From Serratia liquefaciens ATCC 27592 (GTDB lineage Bacteria > Pseudomonadota > Gammaproteobacteria > Enterobacterales > Enterobacteriaceae), in NCBI RefSeq assembly GCF_000422085.1, contig NC_021741.1, positions 3,844,001 through 3,908,000 on the forward strand: a DNA stretch of 64,000 bases, in the 5' to 3' direction. The position numbers and the translations under genes were made by a program. The notes under the pieces were generated by a model that searched no databases, was not told the origin of the DNA, and saw only the letters and a program-made list of their open reading frames with translations. Positions 53,070 through 62,670 of the stretch are shown here, piece by piece (within the stretch, counting starts at the first letter, position 1; every line of letters begins with the position of its first letter).

Positions 53070-54251
53070 TTAGCGGGTGAAAGCGTAAACTTTTCCGCCC
53101 TTCGCCTGGATGACCAGCTTATCGCCGGCTACCATCGGCGCAGACAGGAAGCCGGAGCTATCCACTTCCTGCTGGGCAACAAAACGGCCGTCCGTGGTGT
53201 TAATCCAGTGCAGGTAACCTTCGGAGTCACCGGTCACCAGGTAACCATTATACATCACTGGCGGGGTCAGGTTGCGGTGCAACAACTCGCTCTGCGTCCA
53301 TACGGTGACGCCACCTTCGGTGCTCAGCGCTACCACGCGATCGTTCTGATCGACCAGGTAAATGCGGCCTGCATCAACGATAAAGTCGTTTACCGAGCCC
53401 AGTTCACGTTTCCACAAAATCTGGCCGGAACGCAGATCCAGCGCCGTCAGGTTGCCATTGTAACCTAATGCGTAGACAACGCCTTCAACAATCACCGGCG
53501 TAGTGTCGACATCGTTCAGACGATCGATTTCGGTCGCGCCGCTAGGCTGGGAAATACGCTGCTGCCAGATCAGCTGACCTTGCTGCATCAGCACGGCACT
53601 GACGCGGCCGTTATCACCGCCGACAATGGCTGCGCCAAAGGCAACGGCCGGAGCAGACTCGCCGCGCAACGACAGCGAAGGCATATCCAGGTTAACCGTC
53701 CACTTCACTGCGCCATCAGATTCATTCAGCGCCTGCAATTGACCGTTAGAGGTATGGATCAGTACCATGCCGTCGCTGATCACCGGACGCGAAATCGCTT
53801 CACCGGCCACCTTGGTCTGCCAGGCGACCTTACCGTCAGCGGTGTTCAGAGCATAAACAACGGCTTTCTCGCTGCCGACATAAACTTTGTCGCCCGCAAC
53901 AGCCATACCGCCCGACAGCAGCGCCGGCAGGTTGCTGGAGAAGAAGCCGGTCTTCTCGGAGATATCAACCTTCCATTTTTCGTTACCGCTATCGGCATCC
54001 ATCGCTTTCACGAGACCGTGGCGATCGGCAGCATAAATGGTGTTGTCCTGGAAAGCAGGACGCAGGTGAGAATAGAACTCACCGACGCCGTCGCCGACCG
54101 AGGTACTCCACGCCTTACTTGGCGTGAACTGATTTTCAACTTTCGGCAGCGGCGACATGGTAACCACGTCTTCTTCACTGTTGAACAGTGAGCAACCACT
54201 CAACAAGGCAACGGAAACCAGTCCGACCAAGAGTGTTTTACGCAATTGCAT
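53070..54251 (-). CDS. bamB: Outer-membrane assembly lipoprotein BamB
   Basis: A subunit of the BAM complex that folds outer-membrane proteins; 393 residues (E. coli 392). The signal peptide ends in lipobox LLSGC with Cys at residue 20. The rest is an eight-bladed propeller of PQQ-like repeats, seen as recurring G-x-V-x-A-L/W and D-G-x-x-x-W patterns. AAGGGGA precedes the ATG. It is downstream of yfgM by 11 bases. Confidence 0.96.
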   Translation of the reverse strand: MQLRKTLLVGLVSVALLSGCSLFNSEEDVVTMSPLPKVENQFTPSKAWSTSVGDGVGEFYSHLRPAFQDNTIYAADRHGLVKAMDADSGNEKWKVDISEKTGFFSSNLPALLSGGMAVAGDKVYVGSEKAVVYALNTADGKVAWQTKVAGEAISRPVISDGMVLIHTSNGQLQALNESDGAVKWTVNLDMPSLSLRGESAPAVAFGAAIVGGDNGRVSAVLMQQGQLIWQQRISQPSGATEIDRLNDVDTTPVIVEGVVYALGYNGNLTALDLRSGQILWKRELGSVNDFIVDAGRIYLVDQNDRVVALSTEGGVTVWTQSELLHRNLTPPVMYNGYLVTGDSEGYLHWINTTDGRFVAQQEVDSSGFLSAPMVAGDKLVIQAKGGKVYAFTR

Positions 54252-54262
54252 GGGAATTCCCC

Positions 54263-54883
54263 TTAGCTGGACAAGTTATTCAATTTCATGCGCAGCAGAA
54301 CCTGCAGCGCCTGAGAAGCGTTAGACTCAATGCCTTTGCTGTACGCCTCGCGCGCACCTTTGGTGTCGCCTTTGGCCAACAGCACGTCGCCGCGCGTATC
54401 CTGCGCCATCGCCGCCCAGCCTTCGCCTTTCACGCCATCCAGCGTTTTCAGCGCTTCATCCAGCTTTTTCTCCTGCAACTGCACACGGGCCAGACGCAGG
54501 TTAATCATCGAAAGCAGGTTTTCATCTTTGGTCTGGCCCTGAGCCAGCACCAGCTGTTGGTCCGCTTTGGCAAAGTCGTTCTGCTCAACAAAATGCTTCG
54601 CCAGTTCCAGCGAGGCCATCACGCCGTAGCTGTTGCTGTTGGCCTGGGCGAACTTCTCCGCAGCGGCCACGTCGTCCGGTTTACCGACCGCCAGACGATC
54701 GCTGGCTTCCTGATAAGATTGGGACGCAATCATCATGTTGGAGTTCTCGTGGCTCTGCCAGTAACGCCAGCCGACCAGGGCACCAATTCCGAGCACCACG
54801 CCCACTGCCAGCGCTTTGCCGTTTTCGGCAAAGAACCGACGCACGGCGTCGACTTGTTCGTTTTCAGTGGTATAGACTTCCAC
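54263..54883 (-). CDS. yfgM: YfgM, ancillary SecYEG translocon subunit
   Basis: The 206-residue inner-membrane protein starts with GTG after AAGGAGAAGGACACC. It has one transmembrane helix (about residues 22-42, ALAVGVVLGIGALVGWRYW) and a periplasmic TPR-like domain. In E. coli it associates with PpiD at the Sec translocon. It lies 13 bases after hisS and 11 before bamB. Confidence 0.94.
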   Translation of the reverse strand: MEVYTTENEQVDAVRRFFAENGKALAVGVVLGIGALVGWRYWQSHENSNMMIASQSYQEASDRLAVGKPDDVAAAEKFAQANSNSYGVMASLELAKHFVEQNDFAKADQQLVLAQGQTKDENLLSMINLRLARVQLQEKKLDEALKTLDGVKGEGWAAMAQDTRGDVLLAKGDTKGAREAYSKGIESNASQALQVLLRMKLNNLSS

Positions 54884-54896
54884 GGTGTCCTTCTCC

Positions 54897-56171
54897 TTAA
54901 CCTAACATCAAAGCCAGACGCACAGCGACTTCGCTCTGCGCCAGCGTTTCTTGTTCACCACTGCGCAGGTCCTTGACGACCACCTGCTCGGCTGCGACTT
55001 CGTTCTCGCCCAGGATCAAGGCAACGCGCGCGCCCCATTTATCCGCACGGGTGATCTGCTTCTTAAAGTTACCGCCGCCGTAGTTGGTCATCAGTTTCAA
55101 CTGCGGCGCGGCATCGCGAACGCGTTCAGCCAACTGCATCGCCGCGCTCTGCGTACCGGCACCGGAAGAGATCACGTACACGTCAATGGTTGCCGGAGCT
55201 TTAAACTCTGGGTTAACCGCCTGAACCAGCAGCACCAAACGCTCCAGACCCATCGCGAAACCGACTGCCGGCGTTGCACGACCGCCCAGTTGCTCGACCA
55301 GACCGTCATAACGGCCACCGGCGCACACCGTCCCCTGAGCGCCCAGACTGGTGGTCACCCATTCGAATACCGTACGGTTGTAATAGTCCAGACCGCGCAC
55401 CAGGCGTTCATTGATGGTATATGGGATACCTGCCTGGGCCAAAAGTTCACACAGGCCTTCAAAGTGGGCTTTGGATTCTTCATCCAAATACTCGGACAGG
55501 CGCGGCGCATCGTTCAACAATGCTTGCACTTCCGGATTTTTGGAGTCCAGCACGCGCAGCGGATTGCTGTACATGCGGCGTTTGCAATCTTCGTCCAGCT
55601 TGTCTTGATGCTGTTCCAGGAACGCCACCAAAGCATCACGGTAATTGGCGCGAGCTTCCAGTGAGCCGATGGAATTCAGCTCCAGTTTAACGTGATCAGC
55701 GATGCCCAGCGCTTTCCACCAGCGGGCGCTCAGCAGGATCAGCTCGGCGTCGATATCCGGGCCCTGCAGGCCAAACACTTCGGCACCCAGTTGGTGGAAT
55801 TGACGGTAGCGGCCTTTTTGCGGACGCTCGTAGCGGAACATCGGACCGACGTACCAAAGACGCTGCTCCTGATTGTACAGCAGACCATGTTCGATGCCGG
55901 CGCGAACGCAACCAGCGGTCCCTTCCGGACGCAGCGTCAGGCTTTCGCCATTGCGATCGTCGAAGGTATACATCTCTTTTTCTACGACGTCGGTCACTTC
56001 GCCGATCGCGCGTTTGAATAACGGGGTCTGCTCTACAATCGGCAAGCGGATTTCGCTGTAACCGTAGCCGCTCAGCACCTGCTTGAGGATGCCTTCAATA
56101 CGCTGCCATAATGCCGTTTCTTCCGGCAGGTAGTCGTTCATGCCGCGAATGGCTTGAATGTTCTTTGCCAC
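54897..56171 (-). CDS. hisS: Histidyl-tRNA synthetase
   Basis: The 424-residue class II synthetase charges tRNA-His. Class II motif 2 is seen in [16 protein letters not shown], the histidine motif in [15 protein letters not shown], and motif 3 in [13 protein letters not shown]-terminal anticodon-binding domain begins near residue 330. The start codon is GTG at 56171 ([16 protein letters not shown]), as E. coli HisS begins. It leads the hisS-yfgM-bamB unit. Confidence 0.97.
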   Translation of the reverse strand: MAKNIQAIRGMNDYLPEETALWQRIEGILKQVLSGYGYSEIRLPIVEQTPLFKRAIGEVTDVVEKEMYTFDDRNGESLTLRPEGTAGCVRAGIEHGLLYNQEQRLWYVGPMFRYERPQKGRYRQFHQLGAEVFGLQGPDIDAELILLSARWWKALGIADHVKLELNSIGSLEARANYRDALVAFLEQHQDKLDEDCKRRMYSNPLRVLDSKNPEVQALLNDAPRLSEYLDEESKAHFEGLCELLAQAGIPYTINERLVRGLDYYNRTVFEWVTTSLGAQGTVCAGGRYDGLVEQLGGRATPAVGFAMGLERLVLLVQAVNPEFKAPATIDVYVISSGAGTQSAAMQLAERVRDAAPQLKLMTNYGGGNFKKQITRADKWGARVALILGENEVAAEQVVVKDLRSGEQETLAQSEVAVRLALMLG

Positions 56172-56267
56172 GTGAGTTCTCTGTCCGTTGTCTATAAAAA
56201 TGAACCCGATTATAGGGACTTTGCCGTCCCGTATTCAACGCGAATGCAGAGTTCTGCTCCCGGGTTC

Positions 56268-56293
56268 ATAAACAAGCGGGCTAAAAAGCCCGC
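56268..56293 (-). terminator. Terminator of ispG
   Basis: GCGGGCT (56276-56282) pairs with AGCCCGC (56287-56293) around AAAA. The following minus-strand sequence TTGTTTATG is only moderately T-rich. Confidence 0.7.
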
Positions 56294-56309
56294 CGTATCG
56301 GTATAATGC

Positions 56310-57431
56310 TTATTTTTCCAGCAGGTTGACCGAGATGCGATTGCTCTCATCCATCATCGACGCCTTGGCGCGAATTTTGGCTTCCAGCTGGTCAATCATC
56401 TGCTCGTTGTCGAAACGATCTTTCTGGCGCACGCCGTCTTCGTAGAAGCCGCTCTTTTTATGGCCGCCGGTAACGCCCAGCGTGGACACCAGCGCTTCGC
56501 CCGGCCCATTGACCACGCAGCCGATAATCGAAATGTCCATCGGTGTGATGATATCTTCCAGGCGCTGTTCCAGCGCGTTCACCGTACCGATAACGTCAAA
56601 CTCCTGACGTGAACAGGTCGGGCACGCGATGAAGTTAATGCCGCGAGCGCGGATACGCAGCGACTTCAGAATGTCGAAACCGACCTTGACCTCTTCCACC
56701 GGATCGGCCGCCAGCGAGATACGCAGGGTATCGCCAATGCCTTCCGACAGCAGCAGACCCAGGCCAATCGCCGACTTGACCGAACCACTGCGTGCGCCAC
56801 CGGCTTCGGTAATGCCGAGATGCAGCGGCTGATCGATACGCGCCGCCAGCAGCCGGTAGGATTGCACCGCCAGGAACACATCGGAAGCCTTGACGCTGAC
56901 CTTGAACTGGTCGAAGTTGAGGCGATCGAGGATATCAACGTGGCGCATGGCGGATTCAAGCAGGGCTTCCGGCGTAGGTTCACCGTACTTTTCCTGGATG
57001 TCTTTCTCCAGCGAGCCGCCGTTCACCCCGATACGGATTGGGATGTTTTTATCGCGTGCGCAGTCCACAACTGAACGGATACGCGACTCGTTACCGATAT
57101 TGCCCGGGTTGATACGCAGGCAGTCTACGCCGTATTCAGCCACCTGCAGCGCAATGCGGTAATCGAAGTGGATATCGGCGACCAGCGGCACGTTGACCTG
57201 TTGCTTGATCAGCTTGAATGCCTCGGCGGCATCCATGGTGGGGACTGAAACGCGGACGATATCGACGCCCACGCGCTCCAGCGCTTTAATCTGATTGACC
57301 GTGGCTTCGACATCGGTAGTACGGGTGTTAGTCATCGACTGCACAGCAATCGGCGCACCATCACCAATAGGCACATTGCCGACGTAAATTCGCGTTGATT
57401 TTCGACGGATGATGGGCGATTGGTTATGCAT
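56310..57431 (-). CDS. ispG: 4-hydroxy-3-methylbut-2-enyl diphosphate synthase
   Basis: It catalyses the next-to-last step of the MEP isoprenoid pathway, using a 4Fe-4S cluster. 373 residues, as usual. A TIM barrel ([19 protein letters not shown] at the start) is followed by the cluster domain with cysteines in CPTCSRQ (about 270, 273) and [10 protein letters not shown] (about 305), plus the Glu of NGPGE. It lies 47 bases after rodZ. Confidence 0.97.
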   Translation of the reverse strand: MHNQSPIIRRKSTRIYVGNVPIGDGAPIAVQSMTNTRTTDVEATVNQIKALERVGVDIVRVSVPTMDAAEAFKLIKQQVNVPLVADIHFDYRIALQVAEYGVDCLRINPGNIGNESRIRSVVDCARDKNIPIRIGVNGGSLEKDIQEKYGEPTPEALLESAMRHVDILDRLNFDQFKVSVKASDVFLAVQSYRLLAARIDQPLHLGITEAGGARSGSVKSAIGLGLLLSEGIGDTLRISLAADPVEEVKVGFDILKSLRIRARGINFIACPTCSRQEFDVIGTVNALEQRLEDIITPMDISIIGCVVNGPGEALVSTLGVTGGHKKSGFYEDGVRQKDRFDNEQMIDQLEAKIRAKASMMDESNRISVNLLEK

Positions 57432-57478
57432 TACTTACTCTCCATTGTTGCTCTGACTTAACGACAATGGCCGCGCAA

Positions 57479-58456
57479 TTACTGCGCGGCAACGGTCAGA
57501 CGAGCAACACGGTTTGACTTAACAAACCGGCTTAAATCAACCGGCTTACCTTGATATTGAATCTGTACTGCGGCCGGTGCGCCAATGGTCAGTTTATAAG
57601 GCGCGGTGCCCGCCAGGCTCAGCTTACCGCCGTTCTTCTGGCTACCGCTGTACAACGTTTTGCCACTGGCGTCAGTCACCTGTAACCAGCAGTCGGCGGT
57701 GAAGTTCATCACCAGCGCGTTAGGATCAACCGCCGGTGCAGCTACGCCCGCATCTGCAGTCGGCAACGGTGCGGTTGGCGCCGCAGGCGTTGTCTCAGGC
57801 AACGTGGTTTGGCTTGGTGAAACCACCGCAGGCTGCTGCGCGGTTGCACTGCCGGTCACGGCCGGAGTCTGTGATTGCTGTGCTGCTGCGCCCGCACCGG
57901 TGTCAACCGGTGTGGAGCCATTGTCGGCCAAAGGTGCGCTGTTGTCGGCATTGCTGTCGGTCAACGGTACGGATTGGCCTTCATTGTTCTGTGAAAGCTG
58001 GGCAGAAGATTGATCGGCCATGGTGGCGATCTCTTCCTGTTGGGCCTTGTGATTTTGCCACCACCAGGCACCGGTCAAGCCGACCACCACGAAAACGATC
58101 AACCAGGTGAAGCTCATCAGCCAGCCGTCGCGTTTTTTACGGCGCTTGCCCAGAGAGAAGCTTTGCATCGGAGCCACTTTCGCGACCTTCAACGGCGCCT
58201 GCTTGGCCAGCATCGGCAGCAGTTCATCCTCTGGCAAACGCACCAGCTTGGCATAAGAGCGGATATAACCACGCACGAAGGTTGAAGCCAGGTCTGCGGA
58301 CAGATTGTCTTCTTCAATATCGCGCACGGTAGACATTTTGAGGCACAGGCGTTCTGCAACGGCCTGTTGACTCAACCCGAGTTGTTCACGGGCCTGACGC
58401 AGACGTTCGCCTGTCGTCATTGATACGGTTTTATCTTGGGAGGCTTCAGTATTCAT
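57479..58456 (-). CDS. rodZ: Cell-shape protein RodZ
   Basis: It anchors MreB to the inner membrane. The 325 residues show an N-terminal cytoplasmic helix-turn-helix (about 15-80; [20 protein letters not shown]), a basic stretch KRRKKRDG, one membrane helix (about 112-132), a long Pro/Ala/Thr/Gln-rich periplasmic linker (about 135-245) and a C-terminal beta domain with [13 protein letters not shown]. Its start overlaps pilW by 11 bases. Confidence 0.95.
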   Translation of the reverse strand: MNTEASQDKTVSMTTGERLRQAREQLGLSQQAVAERLCLKMSTVRDIEEDNLSADLASTFVRGYIRSYAKLVRLPEDELLPMLAKQAPLKVAKVAPMQSFSLGKRRKKRDGWLMSFTWLIVFVVVGLTGAWWWQNHKAQQEEIATMADQSSAQLSQNNEGQSVPLTDSNADNSAPLADNGSTPVDTGAGAAAQQSQTPAVTGSATAQQPAVVSPSQTTLPETTPAAPTAPLPTADAGVAAPAVDPNALVMNFTADCWLQVTDASGKTLYSGSQKNGGKLSLAGTAPYKLTIGAPAAVQIQYQGKPVDLSRFVKSNRVARLTVAAQ

Positions 58457-59207
58457 TAGCTAAGAACTGCTGGTACTGTTTGGATTGTGGAAAACTTCGC
58501 GATAACTGCTTGCCATAACGTTGCACGCTATCTTGGCGCCCGGCTAACGCGGCGAAACGAATCTGTAACCATAAGCTGTCGGCGCTGGCCGGCAGAACAT
58601 GTTGATAACTATCCAATAAAAGTTGCGACTGTGCGCGCTTCCCTTCTCCAAATTGCTTTTCTGCCTCCACCAACAGTGGAGTGCCCTTGTCCGGATCGAT
58701 CTTCAAAGCACGTGTTAACAAAATACGTGCCTCGTCGTTTTGTCCGGCTTTGAGAAAACAGTAACCTGCGTTTTCCAGGCTGTCGGCAACCTGACCGTAA
58801 TCCGGTGCCACGGCTGCTGCGCTAAACTGCTGTTGTGCCGGTACATACTGCCCTAAACTGCAAAGAAACGCACCGTAATTATTCAGCACTGTGCCATTGT
58901 TCGGCGCAAGTTTGAGCGCCTGCTGATAACGCTGTTCAGCCGCGCTGTTCTCGCCAATCCGCTGCTCGTAGAGCGCCATACCCAATTGGGTACGGTAATC
59001 CTGTGGGGCGGCGTCTGCCGCTTTCTCCAGATTCTGGCGCGCGGCGTTTAAATCGCCCTGCTTCAGATATTCCAGACCCAGTTGCAATCGCGTCTGACTG
59101 GCTTCAGGCAGCGCGTCTTTTTCTTCCGGCGCTGAACCGGAACAACCGGCCAGTAACCCGGCCGCCAGCAACGTACCCCACAGAATCAGCTTCATGCCTG
59201 CATTCAT
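58446..59207 (-). CDS. pilW: Type IV pilus biogenesis/stability protein PilW-like TPR lipoprotein
   Basis: The 253-residue protein has a lipoprotein signal ending LLAGC (Cys about residue 22) and four or more tetratricopeptide repeats (for example [17 protein letters not shown] and [19 protein letters not shown]). PilW supports secretin assembly in pilus systems, but no pilus genes are nearby here. I recall no such gene between rodZ and rlmN in E. coli K-12, so it is an addition or has been lost there. The start codon is not certain; ATG 59195 is an alternative. Confidence 0.87.
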   Translation of the reverse strand: MNAGMKLILWGTLLAAGLLAGCSGSAPEEKDALPEASQTRLQLGLEYLKQGDLNAARQNLEKAADAAPQDYRTQLGMALYEQRIGENSAAEQRYQQALKLAPNNGTVLNNYGAFLCSLGQYVPAQQQFSAAAVAPDYGQVADSLENAGYCFLKAGQNDEARILLTRALKIDPDKGTPLLVEAEKQFGEGKRAQSQLLLDSYQHVLPASADSLWLQIRFAALAGRQDSVQRYGKQLSRSFPQSKQYQQFLANEY

Positions 59208-59280
59208 TTCCTTGTCAGATGTTACCTTGACGTCTTTTCACATAACAGACTGTAAGATAACAAAAATCATGCTATAGGAT

Positions 59281-60477
59281 TCAGACCGCACGCACGGTGA
59301 TAGGTTCCCCGGCCATTTTCTTTTTCAGGGTACGCTTGGTGCGGTCGATCACTTCACCCGCCAGTTGCCCGCAGGCGGCATCGATATCGTCACCACGGGT
59401 TTTACGAACAATAGTCGTAAAGCCGTATTCCATCAACACTTTGGAAAAACGATCCACGCGGCTGTTGGAGCTGCGGCCGTAAGGTGCGCCCGGGAACGGG
59501 TTCCATGGGATCAGGTTGATCTTGCATGGCGTGTCCTTGAGGACTTCCGCCAGTTGGTGTGCGTCGTCGGTGCTGTCGTTGATATGATCCAGCATCACGT
59601 ACTCGACCGTCACCCTGCCCTGATTGGCGTTGGATTTTTCCAGATAGCGGCGTACCGCAGCCAGGAAGGTCTCAATGTTGTATTTGCGGTTGATCGGCAC
59701 GATGTCATCGCGGATCTTGTCGTTCGGCGCATGCAGCGAGATCGCCAGCGCGACGTCGATCATATCACCCAGCTTGTCCAGCGCAGGCACTACGCCCGAG
59801 GTCGACAGGGTCACGCGGCGTTTTGACAGGCCAAAACCGAAATCATCCAGCATGATTTCCATCGCCGGCACCACGTTGGTCAGGTTAAGCAAGGGCTCAC
59901 CCATGCCCATCATCACCACGTTGGTGATCGGGCGCTCGCCGGTGACTTTCAGTGCACCGATGATTTTCGCCGCACGCCACACCTGGCCGATGATTTCCGA
60001 CACGCGCAGGTTGCGGTTAAAGCCCTGCTGAGCGGTCGAACAGAATTTGCATTCCAGCGCGCAACCCACCTGGGAAGAAACACACAGGGTCGCACGGTCG
60101 CCGTCCGGGATATACACGGTTTCGACCTGCTGATCGCCCACCTTGATAGCCCATTTAATGGTGCCGTCGGCTGAGCGTTGTTCTTCCGCCACTTCTGGCG
60201 CACGGATTTCGGCGACGCTTTGCAATTTATTGCGCAGGACCTTGTTGATATCGGTCATCTGCTCAAAATCATCGCAGCAATAGTGGTACATCCACTTCAT
60301 CACCTGATCGGCACGGAAGGGTTTCTCGCCCATTTTGGCGAAAAACTCACGCATTTGCTGACGGTTCAGATCCAGCAGATTAATTTTGGCCACAGCCGGT
60401 TTTTCCGCGTTAACGGATTGAGTAGTCAGCGAATTATTTTCAGACACGATGTGCTCGGACGTGATGGGTTCTAACAT
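59281..60477 (-). CDS. rlmN: Dual-specificity 23S rRNA A2503 / tRNA A37 methyltransferase RlmN
   Basis: This radical SAM enzyme makes 2-methyladenosine in 23S rRNA and some tRNAs. The cluster motif is CALECKFCS (about residues 139-147); a further Cys near the C-terminus (DIDAACGQL) is the expected methyl-carrying residue. 398 residues from ATG 60477, against 384 in E. coli; the N-terminus before [11 protein letters not shown] is extended and variable, and a GTG start about 11 codons in is possible. Confidence 0.95.
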   Translation of the reverse strand: MLEPITSEHIVSENNSLTTQSVNAEKPAVAKINLLDLNRQQMREFFAKMGEKPFRADQVMKWMYHYCCDDFEQMTDINKVLRNKLQSVAEIRAPEVAEEQRSADGTIKWAIKVGDQQVETVYIPDGDRATLCVSSQVGCALECKFCSTAQQGFNRNLRVSEIIGQVWRAAKIIGALKVTGERPITNVVMMGMGEPLLNLTNVVPAMEIMLDDFGFGLSKRRVTLSTSGVVPALDKLGDMIDVALAISLHAPNDKIRDDIVPINRKYNIETFLAAVRRYLEKSNANQGRVTVEYVMLDHINDSTDDAHQLAEVLKDTPCKINLIPWNPFPGAPYGRSSNSRVDRFSKVLMEYGFTTIVRKTRGDDIDAACGQLAGEVIDRTKRTLKKKMAGEPITVRAV

Positions 60478-60575
60478 AATTGATCTCTGGCCTCGTTGTT
60501 ACACTTTATGGCGCGAAAGAGTGGAAAGTAAGTGCGTCGCTCAGCCCATAAAAATCGGGCGACGGCGCTAAAAGC

Positions 60576-60607
60576 GCGCCCCTGACAAGATGACTCATCA
60601 GGGGCGC
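60576..60607. terminator. Strong hairpin between ndk and rlmN
   Basis: GCGCCCCTGA (60576-60585) pairs over ten bases with TCAGGGGCGC (60598-60607). The T-run on the minus strand is short (CTTTTAG), so termination of ndk may be partial. Confidence 0.6.
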
Positions 60608-60714
60608 GGCATTGTACAAATTTTAGTAGCTGCTTTCCACGTCTGAAAGGCATTCAGGGCATTTTTATTGTTTCAGCCAGTGAATGCCATACTTCAGCGT
60701 CGAAATGACAGCAA

Positions 60715-61140
60715 TTAACGCGGGCAGATTTCGCTTTCGTTGAAGAAGTAAGCGATTTCGCGCTGAGCAGATTCTACTGCGTCAGAACCGTGTACGGCGT
60801 TGGCAGTGAAGCTGTCCGCGTAGTCAGCACGCAGAGTGCCGGCCAGAGCGTTGTCTGGGTTGGTTGCGCCCATGATGTCACGGTTGCGCTGTACTGCATT
60901 TTCCGCTTCCAGAACCTGAACCACGATCGGGCCAGAGGTCATGAATTCAACCAGACCATCGAAGAATGGGCGGCCTTTGTGCTCAGCGTAGAAGCCTTCG
61001 GCTTGTTCGCGAGTCAGACGCAGCATTTTGGATGCGATGATTTTGAAACCGGCACGCTCAAAGCGAGCATAGATTGCGCCGATGTCGTTGTTAGCTACAG
61101 CGTTTGGTTTAATGATGGAAAAGGTACGTTCTACGGTCAT
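60715..61140 (-). CDS. ndk: Nucleoside diphosphate kinase
   Basis: It moves gamma phosphate between nucleoside triphosphates and diphosphates through a phospho-His. The ATG at 61140 gives 141 residues starting [13 protein letters not shown] (family length about 143). The active-site motif NAVHGSD places the His near residue 117. A longer in-frame start at 61200 is rejected. Confidence 0.96.
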   Translation of the reverse strand: MTVERTFSIIKPNAVANNDIGAIYARFERAGFKIIASKMLRLTREQAEGFYAEHKGRPFFDGLVEFMTSGPIVVQVLEAENAVQRNRDIMGATNPDNALAGTLRADYADSFTANAVHGSDAVESAQREIAYFFNESEICPR

Positions 61141-61510
61141 GATGGCCTCTGTATAACTTCCAAAACAGGCCGGTCTGAAAACAGGTGCCGGCCTTCTCAA
61201 GTGGCGCAGATTATATGTGTGCCGTTAACGCTTGCCTACGGGAAAATCAACATTTCATTAAAAAATTATTATCCTGATTCTTCACTTTGCGGCCCAGAGC
61301 ACAGGTTGTACGAACTCATACGGACCGAGTCTCAAAACGCGCTGCCGTTACCGACCCTTCCCTGCTTCACAACGAACTGCCATGCCGATCACAGTGCGTG
61401 ACACTCTGAGTTGAGTTTATGACTATATTCTTTTAAAACAAAAAGATAATAAAAATCATCCAGACTTGGCTCCGCCCACTTCGGCAGCCGCGAAACCAGC
61501 AGGAAATGAT
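61141..61510. other. Divergent promoter region between ndk and the LacI gene
   Basis: About 370 bases without a gene. The part near 61400-61470 is AT-rich and probably holds the promoter of the LacI gene; the ndk promoter must lie at the left. No clear operator or RNA structure was recognised. Confidence 0.5.
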
Positions 61511-62548
61511 ATGGCCACCATGAAAGACGTTGCCCGACGCGCTGGCGTTTCCACCGCCACCGTCAGCAGGGTGATCAACAGCACCGCTTATGTTGAACCC
61601 GTCACCCGTGAACGCGTTGAAAAAGCCATGCGCGAGTTTAACTATCATCGAAATGCCGCCGCGCTGGCGCTGGCGAAACGCAGCGGCAATATGCTGGGGT
61701 TGCTGACCGGTAACCTCGACGATCCGTTTTTCTCGCGACTAGCCCGAGGCGTGGAAGATATCACGCGCAAAGACGGTGTAAAATTGATGGTCTGCAGCGG
61801 TGGCCATCAGGCCGAACTGGAGAAAAACGGCCTGGATTTCCTGATCAATCAAGGCTGCGAATCGATTGTTGCCCACGTCACCCGCATGAGCGATGCCGAT
61901 ATTCTACGTTATGCCGCCCACACTCCGGCGATGGTGGTGATCAACCGTTATTTGCCCGCCATCGCCAATCGCTGCATCTGGCTGGACAACGTCAGCGCTT
62001 CTCAGGCTGCCACCCGAATGCTCATCGAGCGCGGACACCGCAACATTGCCTGCATCACCACAGATCTGCCGATCGATGACCGCAAGCAGCGTCTCGAGGG
62101 ATATCGAACCGCGATGGCCGAAGCCGGGATTGCGGTGCCGGGGGATTGGATCATCAGCGTCCCCTTCAATGAGCAAGGGGGTGAAGCAGCGGCAGAGAAA
62201 ATCCTCTCCAGTAAGCAGGCTTTTACCGCCGCGCTGACATTCAACGACGTAATGGCCGCCGGCATGATGCGCACCTTTCGCCAGCGGCGGATGAACCTGC
62301 CCGAAGATATCTCGATTGTCGGCTTCGATGACGTAGCCCTGGCAAAATACCTCCACCCGCCATTGACCACCGTGCATTATCCGATTGAGAAAATGGCCCG
62401 ACGCGCGGCCAATTTGGCGCTGCAACTCAATTCAGGCACCGCCGTTACGCCGCAGAACAATCGGTTTTCCGCTGAGCTGATCCTGCGGGACTCGGTGGCC
62501 TTTGTGGAAAAAAATCCCCCATTTGAAGAAAACAAGGCTGCCAAGTGA
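61511..62548 (+). CDS. LacI family transcriptional regulator
   Basis: The ATG at 61511 follows AGGAA and gives 345 residues; the upstream extension to 61466 is rejected. It has a LacI helix-turn-helix (MKDVARRAGVSTATVSRVIN), a hinge, and a sensor domain with AALTFNDVMAAGMMRTFRQ and ISIVGFDDVALAKYLHPPLT, typical of sugar-responsive members. It is followed in the same direction by an NhaC-type gene, with two palindromes between that may be its operators. The effector is unknown. Confidence 0.9.
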   Translation: MATMKDVARRAGVSTATVSRVINSTAYVEPVTRERVEKAMREFNYHRNAAALALAKRSGNMLGLLTGNLDDPFFSRLARGVEDITRKDGVKLMVCSGGHQAELEKNGLDFLINQGCESIVAHVTRMSDADILRYAAHTPAMVVINRYLPAIANRCIWLDNVSASQAATRMLIERGHRNIACITTDLPIDDRKQRLEGYRTAMAEAGIAVPGDWIISVPFNEQGGEAAAEKILSSKQAFTAALTFNDVMAAGMMRTFRQRRMNLPEDISIVGFDDVALAKYLHPPLTTVHYPIEKMARRAANLALQLNSGTAVTPQNNRFSAELILRDSVAFVEKNPPFEENKAAK

Positions 62549-62560
62549 GAGTTCTCTCAC
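62545..62560. promoter_or_regulatory. Near-perfect palindrome overlapping the LacI gene stop
   Basis: GTGAGAG and CTCTCAC flank two bases. The two-base centre is too short for an RNA hairpin loop, so a protein-binding site is more likely. It includes the last base pairs of the regulator gene. Confidence 0.5.
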
Positions 62561-62573
62561 ATAACGCGCCTTC

Positions 62574-62589
62574 ATGTAACCGATTACAT
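62574..62589. promoter_or_regulatory. LacI-type operator candidate upstream of nhaC-like gene
   Basis: ATGTAACCGATTACAT has six-base perfect arms and a central CG, and closely resembles the gluconate repressor operator ATGTTACCGATAACAT known from E. coli. It lies 26 bases after the LacI gene and 82 before the antiporter ATG. Confidence 0.65.
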
Positions 62590-62670
62590 CGCCAATGGCC
62601 CGCGCTCACACCTCATCACGGCAAATTCATTAGGCTTGCGTCACTTCCCCATCCTTAACCGGAGTTGTAA

